Program-made: the position numbers and the translations under genes
In this document: in pieces, positions 55,201-64,000 of the stretch
Layout of the letters: each line of letters starts with the position of its first letter
How positions within the stretch are numbered: the stretch's first letter is position 1
The notes under the pieces: model-generated
The model's database searches: none
What the model was told of the DNA's origin: nothing
What the model saw: only the letters and a program-made list of their open reading frames with translations
Source: Halocafeteria seosinensis
Lineage: Eukaryota > Sar > Bigyra > Bicosoecida
Assembly (NCBI GenBank): GCA_001687465.1
Contig: LVLI01000030.1
Span: 1-64,000 of the forward strand
Reading direction: 5' to 3'
Length of the DNA: 64,000 nt

Positions 55201-58200
55201 GCCACCGATATGGATAAGCAATCGTCATGCGAAATACTCTCTGATTATTGGAGGAAATGGTGGCTGATGCCGGTGAAAGGGTTAACCACTCGCTGAACAC
55301 ACGAGTACTTGCTGCAATTTTCGACGTAATAGATTGCCTCGCTTCGCTCGGCAAGCTGGCGTTTCCAGATCCTTGAATACCCAGTGTAACGTTCATAGGT
55401 TGCACTAGAATGCCATCTTCATCCGCATTCACCACAGTCCATTCTAGTGTCCTTCGTGTCAACGGCAACAATTCGATCCCGATTTCTCGTTGCGGACACA
55501 CAAACGCGGAAGTGACCAGAAATCTCAAAGGAACCCATAACTGTTTTCCAACGTACTCTAAACTTTGTACGGAAGGTGGAGTCTTCGCCTGGACCTGCGA
55601 AGCGGCCTTCAAAGCGTTTGTCTCTAAGAGCAACCACCCTTCATATTCCCCAGAGGAGGGGACATTTTGAGGGATCAGACTGACAAGAGCAATTTCTACT
55701 TGCTCTATTTCATGACTGACTACACCGCTGGTTGATGAAATGCTGGCCCAAAACCCGGAGGCCTCCCACGGATGCTCAATTTCAACCCCCTTTCCGTCGA
55801 AAAGCCGTGCATGCCACCTAACTTCAGCTTTTCCTGCATTGCTAACACGGATTGGTCTTGTTTGTGGGGAGTCACTGAAACCCAGCTCCGCACTTATCAG
55901 ACTCAAGCCTATGTCTGGGTATCCTTCTCGAACTCTCAAAGTCACATCGATTTGAAACGTCTTTGTCTGCTGTAAAGTGCTGTCCGTCACCTCCATTTGA
56001 ATGAAAGAGTTCGTAGCTCCAGCTACCGCATCATCGATATTGAATTGGATAGTGTCTTCCAAAGAGACTGCTTCGTTTTCCGACTGACCAGGGGCTGGCA
56101 AAGTGACCACACCCCGCAAATCAGTCCCCATTTCCCAGCGATATCCTTGGAATGGTTGCAGCTGAATGACAACTATTCGCTCCACAGTATTAGACTTGCC
56201 CTTAGACGAGGCATACCTTTCCTCGTCGATACTAATGGTTTGGGGCTGCAATGATGCCTTAAGTTCGGCAGACTGTAGCGTCTGAGAGATATCCAATGAG
56301 ATGTTCTTCTCCATAGTGATGATGTTTTCATCCTCGATAGATAGATCGACAGCTGTTGGAAGGAAAAGTTTACTCTCTTCCTCCAGGTGTCTTCTGCCGC
56401 GTGGGATCACTCCTTGAAACAAGGGTACTTGTGCCTCAACCATGCGAGCCGAGTTATTCTGTAGAACAAAGTGGACGGCGTATTCCAGCTCACAACAAGA
56501 AGGCCCAGTGGGTCGTCCTTTACATGATCGGTTTGAAAGGAGAACCAGCTCAGGGTAAAATGGCAAGTGCATATCTAAATCTGTCCCTGAAAACCTCTGT
56601 TGGCAACCCGAGTAGAGTGTACTACCAAGTTTATCCTCGTTTAGATTGCAGCGCGCTTGGGCGGTTGGCTCATATCCATTGGAACTTTGAACTACAATTC
56701 GGTCTGCTGACCCCACCGTGGAGGCATTGGAAGCAAATTTGTCTGTGGCAACCGGGGTGTATCTGGCGGAAGCACAATTGAAGTAGTGCTTTACTCCGCA
56801 AGCAGAGACAGCAGTCTCCCCAGCCGAAAGATTCTTGTGATCAGTCGATGGAGTAACCGTGGGGGTCATCGTCGGCGTCGGCGTTTTTCCTGCTGTATTT
56901 GATGGAGTTGGCGAGAAAGTTCGCGTCGGAGTCCTTGTGGAGGTGACACTACCGGTTGGTGTTACAGTAGGAGAAGCAGTGTTGGATGGCGTTGATGTAG
57001 AGGTTGTACTCGGCGTTGGTGTTGGTGTACTAGAGGCAGTCTTTGATGCCGTTGCCGTAGAGGTTATGCTCGGCGTTGGTGTTGGTGTACTAGAGGCAGT
57101 CTTTGATGCCGTTGCAGTAGAGGTTTTGCTCGACGTTGGCGTTGGTGTACTAGAGGCAGTCTTTGATGCCGTTGCCGTAGAGGTTATGCTCGATGTATGC
57201 GTTGGTGTGCTAGTGGCAGTCCTCGATGTCGTCCGTGTTGCAGTCTTCGTCGCGCTGACGCTTGTTGTAGCCGATATCGTTGGTGTTGCGGAATTGGACG
57301 CACTCGGGGAAAAGGAAGCAGTTCTCGTGCTAGTAGCAGTTGCGGACGATGTCATAGACTGAGACTTCGTCGAGGAAATAGTAGGTGTGGCAGTTGGCGA
57401 TCCGGCCCGAAAGGGAGTCGAAGCACTAGGACTAGGCTTCTGCGTTGGGGTTGGTTGAGACCTAAGGCAAAATGATTCCGCTTTAGGATGAACGGGCGCA
57501 AATTTTGTAGTATTAGGACAGTTATTCTCTTCAGCCCCAGGGTTATCATATAGAAAACTGCAGTCACGGTTCGTGTAATGCTTGTCAAAGGTTCACATAG
57601 TCTTGTACTTACATGTCCCCATAGTAAGACGACAGCTTAAGGGAACTGAAGACATCCTCGGGTAGGTATCCTAGGTCATTTTGTTGAAGATATCTGTGAA
57701 TCCATGTTGCTTTGATCATGAACGATACAGGATATTGACGCATTTTAGCTCAAACATACACAGAGTCTTCTACATGAGCTCCTGCGAAATTCTCGCGGGT
57801 GAGCGACTTCAGGTTATTGTTGTCCAAATACCTGTCGAAAAGCAAACAGTAAAAATGCTGAAGTACCGCCCTTCGGTCAAGTCTCTCTTACAAATAATTG
57901 ATTGAAAGGCCTCGGAAAACGCCATCTGGGAGTTCCTCCAGTTTGTTTCCATCGAGTTCCCTGTCAAACAATTACCAAATTCATACCGTAGCTTTGTGAC
58001 AATGCGGTTTTCCGGGCTTTACATACAAGTAATAAGTGGTCTCGATATTGTAGAACACGTTGGGGGGTAGTTTTCTCAATCTATTACCTCGTAAACTTCT
58101 GCAGACCGGCAGAGCAAGCCCCTCAGGGAGATATCCATGGCTTTCGTTACGGACGTGTAACGGAGAACTAACTGCTATTACGTACAGCTTGTACATAGTC

Positions 58201-61200
58201 AATCCTTGAGGATTTTCGAAAACATCATCCGGAATTGTTTCCAGCCGATTCCGTTCCAGGATCCTGCATTCGCAGTGACGGGTACATCAACAATGGGAAG
58301 GATCCAGGGAGAACCAACTACGGGACTCAACATACAAATCGTTTAGTTTGGTCATGTTCCACAACAGACGAGGAATCAGTTTCTCGATTCCACAGTTTCT
58401 CAGGTATCTGCGGTGAAACTACATCCTATGAACAGAGAGAGCCCATGCTCCAAACATTTCAGAATGCATGACTCACAAGTGTGTGAGTTGGCCCATAGTT
58501 GACAGTGCTTCCTGGGGAACTCCATTTAGGTGATTGTTCGACAAATCTCTGTGTGTCACCAATCACATAAATGCTCCACTTCTACCATTCACAGGTAAAC
58601 ACGTTTACTCACAAATATTCGAGGCTTTGCGCGTATTTCAGAGTCTCATTGGACAGTTCTTTTATTTTATTGTCATCGATGTCACTGAAAAAAAAAAGAG
58701 AAGCCTAGACCGGTGGATATCGATCAGTGTCACCTTATATCTGCGGTCAACTTACAAGTTCTTCAAAGATGTCAAATGCTTAAAGAAATCTTTGGGAAGC
58801 TCTTCGATGTCACAGTCATACAGCTTCCTGCGTGATCCACCGCAAAAACCCTAACATGTTCCAGATATGACGCTTCTCGACTTTTCTTGAATCGCGCGTA
58901 CAGAGACTCCAGTTTGGACAAGCTTTCGATTACTGCCGTTGAAATGTGGTTCAAAGGGTTGTCAGCTAAATTACTGCGACAACAACCAGGAGTGAAGACG
59001 TCATTCCAAATGTTCTTACAAGGAGCTACCGTGTAATGAAGCCTCCAACGTACAGGTATCGTAAGTTCGACAGTGATGCAAATATTTTGTCTGGAAGCTC
59101 CGCCAGGCGATTACTATACAATTGTCTGCATTGGACATTATATTTTTATGCCGTTCTCCATTACGTCGACGGCAGAAAGCATTAGCAGCTCAGTCAGTGC
59201 ATCACTCACAGCGTCCGCAACTGCTTCAAGTTCGTAAATATTCCTTCTGCCAATGCCTCTATAGCATTGCTCCCTAGGCTCCTGTGTGCAGCACCAATAG
59301 AGGATCATCTTGTTCATAAAATGGTGATCAATGAACACGTTAAGTATCCTACAATTCCTCGAGACTTGGTAGGTCAGAAAAGCTAGACGAAGATACGTAT
59401 CCAATGTTGTTTCGACGCAGGTCCCTGCAGCAAATGACTTTATAGTTAGCGGACTAGTATGGTCAATCAAAGTATCTTATCCCATACAATAGCTTAAGGT
59501 TTCTGCATCCCTCAAACGTGCCCCCATACACCTTGCTAAGCTCGTTCGAGTACAGTTCTCTGCACCTTCAAAAATTCATGAATACATGTAGTGTCATTCT
59601 GTTGCTGCAACTTGGGGTACGTCTCCGTACAGCTCTTTCAATTGAGTAAGGTTGCTGAATGTATAGTCTGGGATATTCTCGATCCGATTGTAATACAGCT
59701 TCCTGCAGAAAAACAAAATATACCAATCAACATCACTTTTTATTAAAGCTACGGCTGTCCTCTGTCTCAAACTTGAAAGTGTCGCTTTAACATACATGTA
59801 CTGCAAACTTGTTGTGTCCGCAAAAAGTCCCAGAGGCAATTCACGCAGCTCGTTGTCTTGCGCGCATCTGTAAAAAGCAATACTTCGTCAATGTAGTGAC
59901 GTTACAAGGTGCTCTGTAAACCTGATGTTTAACAAACAATTGGGTTAGTTCAGTCAGTCCCCTCAGAAACGTCGAGGGTATCCTTTCGAGCTTATTTTCT
60001 TCCAAATCTCTGAGATTCAGCAGATTGCGCAGTACAAAGAAACGGAGGTACTTGGTAACCCGCATTCCCATGGATAGTCAAACACAACATACAACGACTG
60101 CAATTTTGGTGTACCAAGCTGAGCTTCTTCGGGTATGTACCGCAGAGAGTTGTATCCGAGATCCCTGTTTGCACCCGAAGATGACGTGTTTTTTTCAATT
60201 CGTCCTTTTCAATGTGTCTCTTCTCCTCGCACCGTCTCACTTACAGGTCGGTCAAATTCGGAAGTTGGGATGTTAGCGCTAGTGGAAACTCCTCAAACCC
60301 ACAACTATGTAGGTTTCTGTATGTTAGAAAACGATGTCGCAAATAGTAGTGTCCCCCCTACAGTCGATCGATGATTTACTTGAGGAGAGTGGTCTCAGAA
60401 GATACTTACAATTCTTGTAACTGTGTCAAGGAAACGAACACTTTGTTTGGTAGCTCTTGCAATCGGTTCCCTCCGAGCCGTCTGTGAGACCATATCGACG
60501 TCACAGAGAGTTGTATTTATACAGGCGTTGATATTACTCCGCCTTTGCCTTCTTTCAACATACAAGATCTTCAATTCAGTTGCAGGATCGAAGACCGTTT
60601 CGTCCAAATACTCCAGATGGTTAGAACCAAGATCCCTGAATCCCCCAAATTCCAGTGACATCAATCGCAGTTCAAGGGGAATATGAAGAGCTCCAACTCT
60701 CGACTGATACATATACATACAGCTTTTGTAAATGTTTCTGGTTTTGGAAAATATTACTAGGAAGTTGTTCCAGCTCGTTCGACGAAATGTCTCTGGAAAA
60801 CGTTACGTTGGGCGGGTAAGCCTACAGAATACACACACACACACACACACACACCAACAGAAATATACGAAGGCCAGTCTACTCACAGTTCTATCAAGTT
60901 GTTTTGATCTTTAAATACACCGGCAGGTAAAGCTTTTAATTTGTTGTAGTCGAGGCTTCTGCACGTTGGTTTCGAACTCCATAACACGACTTCGTCCCCA
61001 GTACACACCATAGCTAGCTTTAGTTAGGACTTACAGATATTTGATTTGTGACTGTCCCTGAAACGCCGTCTCATTAATATAGACAAAATCGTCGTAGTGG
61101 AGATCACTGTACACATCATGAGACCAAACGATCAATCGTCCATCGGCAACTCGTTTTCACTGTTCCAATCAAAGCTTACACTCGTTCATCACAGTTCTTG

Positions 61201-64000
61201 CAAGAGCTCAACACTTTTACGTCACGAACAAGATTGCATTCACAATCGCAGTCATAAATATTGCAGTCTATGGGCTCTATCGTCGGTACAGTAGGGGTTG
61301 GTGTTTTGGTCAAAGTGGGACTGGGAGTGCGGGTGTTTGTAGGCGTTGGTGTGGGCGAAGGAGGAACTGTTCTGGTAACGCTGGGTGTTGGTGTCGGAGT
61401 TTCCGTGGGCTTGGGCTCCATACAAAATGGTCCTGGTTCAGCTCCGGGGTGAGGCTTGAGAAACACAGTGTTGTTGGGACAGTTTGCTTCCTCGGTTCCT
61501 GGATTGTCGTCTAAGTCTCTGCATTTCAAGATTCATATAGTGTACAGTGTAGTACGGCAGGGCATGTGAGTAAACAAATTTTTCAGCAATCTATCTTTCG
61601 ACACTTACATATCGGTATAGTCGTCAAGGTTTGCGAAGATCTCACCAGGAAGATAAACGAGATCGTTGTCCCACAGATACCTGCACAGTCGGGAAAAGGA
61701 ATAGTGTATATAGTAGTGAACAACAACGCGTCGGTTGACTTCTGCTTAACTTACAAACTCGAGTGGACATTGGCCCCAGCAAATACGTCTCTCGACAAAA
61801 ACCTCAAACCATTATCATTTAGATACCTGAAACGGCAAAAAGATACAAGTAGTGATTGAACGCCTCTTGGTCGATCAGATTCTCCCTCAAACTCCTTCTT
61901 ACAGGTAGCTCGTGCTGGTTCCATGAAATATGTCTCCTTCAACCCTCTCTATCTGGTTGTATCCCAAGTCTCTGTATACAAAATAGAAACGTAGCCACTA
62001 GTCCAGTCCCTAATATATTCGGTACAAACGTCATTGACTCTTGGACCTACATTTCATACACACGACCAAGATCCTGGAATATCCCATCAGGAAGGGAAGT
62101 CAACATATTACGACGAAAGTTTCTGTAAGTAATCACTACCCATTGGTAAAGAAACTGATCCAGTAGTTAGAACAGAGGAAATGCATGTCACATACAGATC
62201 ACTAGGATCTCGAAGCCGTTTGAAGGCATCTTTCGGAAGCTCGGTTAGTTTGTTATTGTCGAGTCGGCTGCACAGGCAATCAACCATACACTAATTCACT
62301 GGAACCAACGAACGGACATTGGCCCAATCACGCATACAGATCGTTTAGTTCCGTCATATTCCAGAACAAATCAGGAAGAATCCTTTCAATACCACAATTA
62401 CGAAGATTTCTGTAGTAGATATGAAATTGCGCGTAGTTCTTAAGAAATACGGTGGATCTTGGCGAAGGACACGTACAGGCGTTTCAGGCGAGTTAACCTC
62501 GATATATCGTTTTGCGGAATCTCTTCTAGCTTGTTGTTCGACAGATCCCTGTACGTAGGACCACACACACACATACCTCGTAGACGAGAACAACGTTGGT
62601 GTCCCAGTTCCACATACAGGTCTTCCAGGCGTTCGGCCTGCCTCAAAGTACCATTCGATAATTTCCTTAGTTGGCTGTCGCGAATCTCACTGTGCACCGG
62701 GTGTAGTGTGAACGAAAAAAGCGAGTTAGTGGAACAAAAAGTTGGGAGAATGTCACCGCAGCTTACAATTCACGCAGAGATGTCAAATCTTTGAAGAAAT
62801 CTTCTGGAATCTCTTCGATATCACAATCATATAAGCGCCTGCATGCTCGATCATTCATAAAATGGCAAGGCTTTCAATTTTGAGACTAGTATCGCTTCTG
62901 CCTCATCTTTTGGTATCAAACGTACAGAGACTCCAACGTGGACAAGTTCCGGACTAGTTTTGTGGGAATGTGCTTCAAGGGATTGTCCCCCAAATTCCTG
63001 CAACACCAGAAATATATCAATGCCTCAACTCTTTCGCTCATAACTAGATGCACCTCCAACGTACAGATATCGTAAGTTCGACAGCGACGCAAATATCTTG
63101 TCTGGAAGCTCCGTCAGGTGATTATGATGCAAACGACTGCAGTTGAGATCACATTCTTGTCTGTGCGTAGGCCACACGTAGAACTTTAGTATCTTCCTCT
63201 TTACGGCACCTACAGCTTCCGCAACTGCTTCAAGGTCGTAAATGTTCCCTCGGGCAATGTTTCTATCTCATTCCCACCCAGTCTTCTGTGAAGTATTAGG
63301 ACGGAATCATTTTGTGGAGAATTCGAAAATCAATGTACAGTTTAGTGATACATTGAGTATCTTACAATTCTTCGAGACTTGATAGGTCAGAGAAGCTAGA
63401 CGAAGATACGTATCCAATGTTGTTACCCCCAAGGTCCCTGCACCAAATGAATGTAATTATCATGTGATCGGTCTCAGGACTAGGATGGCCTATCAGAATA
63501 CTTGATCGCATACAATAACTTAAGGTTTTTACATCCCTCAAACATGCTGGCATACACTTTGCTAAGCTGGTTTGAGCGTAGTTCTCTGCATCTCCAAACG
63601 AAAGCCAAATCAGTCAATTGACAAATAGAGCCATTTTGCAACTGCAATATGGAGTACGTCTCCGTACAGCTCTTTCAATTGCGTCAGGTTGCTAAATGTA
63701 GAGTTGGGAACATTCTCAATCCGATTGTAATATAGGTTGCTGAAGGAAGAAACACAGACGCCCAATCACATCATATTGCGTTTGTTAAATCCGGGCCGAA
63801 TCTCAAACTTGAAAGTGTCGCTTTAACATACATGTACTGCAGATTTGTTGTGTCCGCAAAAAGCCCTTGGGGTAATTTCCGCAACTCGTTGTCGTGTAAG
63901 TGTCTGTACAGTACAGTCTTCCTGGATGCAACTATGCTTCAGGCTGCACTAAACAGTGGTGTTTAACGAACATTCTTTGCAAGTGTGTTAGGTTTGCGAG
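52280..64000 (-). CDS. Giant LRR receptor-like polytopic membrane protein, 5' end beyond window
   Basis: At least 43 exons. The terminal exon 57557-52280 follows 24 LRR exons with left ends 57613, 57760, 57892, 58027, 58186, 58336, 58477, 58613, 58756, 58902, 59054, 59210, 59353, 59488, 59631, 59796, 59938, 60093, 60245, 60410, 60564, 60721, 60887 and 61037. Next are a linker exon 61518-61180 and 17 more LRR exons with left ends 61609, 61755, 61903, 62051, 62196, 62338, 62477, 62618, 62767, 62926, 63065, 63214, 63366, 63514, 63668, 63832 and 63972 (cut). LRR exons are 72 nt (a few 69, 78 or 81), all phase 2-2, each one repeat such as LSNNKLEEIPQNDISRLTRL. The terminal exon has an LRR-cap-like start, a Thr/Ser/Pro stalk, beta-rich ectodomain, ephrin-receptor-like Cys repeats (about 54150-54690) and about seven membrane helices (54140-52530) with a long basic insert after the first. 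At least 2,844 aa. Likely a surface receptor or adhesion protein. Confidence 0.85.
56941..57240 (-). repeat. 60-bp coding minisatellite
   Basis: Five consecutive 60-bp units (56941, 57001, 57061, 57121, 57181), the middle three nearly identical, encode a 20-residue Thr/Ser/Pro repeat (contains TASSTPTPT) in the stalk of the giant receptor. The exact period keeps the frame, so copy number can vary without breaking the protein. Confidence 0.9.
57613..59867 (-). repeat. LRR exon block A (16 exons), in-register paralogue of block B
   Basis: The 16 LRR exons here match those at 61609-63903 one-to-one in order. For example the third exon of each block is 69 nt, the sixth reads YLRNCGIEKLIP versus NLRNCGIERILP, and the thirteenth is YVSSSSFSDLPSLEEL versus YVSSSSFSDLSSLEEL. 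Confidence 0.9.
60831..60854. repeat. (AC)n microsatellite in an LRR-gene intron
   Basis: About twelve AC units between the LRR exons at 60721-60792 and 60887-60958. Confidence 0.95.
61609..63903 (-). repeat. LRR exon block B (16 exons), in-register paralogue of block A
   Basis: Colinear with 57613-59867. Intron sequences next to some exons are also alike, for example around exon 13 (59341-59430 versus 63354-63443), pointing to segmental duplication with later divergence or gene conversion. Confidence 0.9.

Noticed and set aside
56859-57362. 167-codon plus-strand ORF rich in Val and Gly
   Set aside because: Antisense shadow of the 60-bp Thr/Ser/Pro minisatellite.
59138-59470. 110-codon minus ORF and similar short ORFs across 58-64 kb
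   Set aside because: They read one LRR exon plus flanking intron; the spliced exons explain the coding signal.
57613-64000. Regular 130-150-bp spacing suggesting a CRISPR-like or satellite array
   Set aside because: The units translate as LRRs with splice sites at every boundary and vary in sequence; the regularity comes from exon-intron periodicity.
1-64000. tRNA, rRNA or CRISPR features
   Set aside because: I saw no convincing cloverleaf, ribosomal core sequence or direct-repeat/spacer array by eye; a covariance-model scan would be needed to exclude tRNAs.

Overview
The window is nuclear DNA of a compact, intron-rich microbial eukaryote. Most genes have short GT-AG introns (about 50-140 bp) with GTAAGT, GTACGT or GTATGT donors. 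Intergenic gaps are small, and several converging gene pairs have stop codons only 17-37 bp apart. The secreted, Ser/Thr/Pro-rich and leucine-rich-repeat proteins would suit an alga or other protist; I cannot assign a lineage. All homology statements come from reading motifs, with no database search.

Left part (1-6700), mobile DNA. Positions 972-4748 hold five tightly packed intronless ORFs on both strands. One is an adenain/Ulp1-type cysteine protease, and several ORFs are followed by perfect hairpins. This looks like a piece of an integrated polinton-like virus or virophage. A TA-flanked DNA transposon with 29-bp perfect inverted repeats (4765-6641) sits against it. The transposon carries a broken pogo/Tigger-like transposase with SAP-like and chromodomain modules at its C-terminus.

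Middle part (6691-33214), mostly host genes. These are a secreted GLUG-repeat protein with a diverged copy of its tail at 13.0-13.25 kb, an LRR/coiled-coil protein, two unrecognised ORFs, a three-exon ubiquitin-specific protease, a two-exon SAP protein flanked by 29-bp direct repeats, a large protein with two membrane segments, a six-exon CD39-like nucleotidase, and a CCCH zinc-finger protein fused to a J-domain.

Right part (33557-64000). A six-exon type I membrane protein is divergent from a 20-exon gene encoding about 2,429 aa, which I rebuilt exon by exon with all phases consistent. A basic Ser-rich protein and an AMN1/FBXL-type LRR protein follow.

The last 11.7 kb is one giant minus-strand gene running off the right edge. 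At least 41 consecutive exons each encode one 24-residue LRR, joined only by phase-2 introns. They feed into a 5.3-kb terminal exon with a mucin-like stretch, a Cys-rich module and about seven membrane segments. The LRR array has been duplicated in register, so that a second LRR-cap/Thr-Pro linker lies inside the receptor. This expandable cassette array and the virus-like island are the most interesting content.
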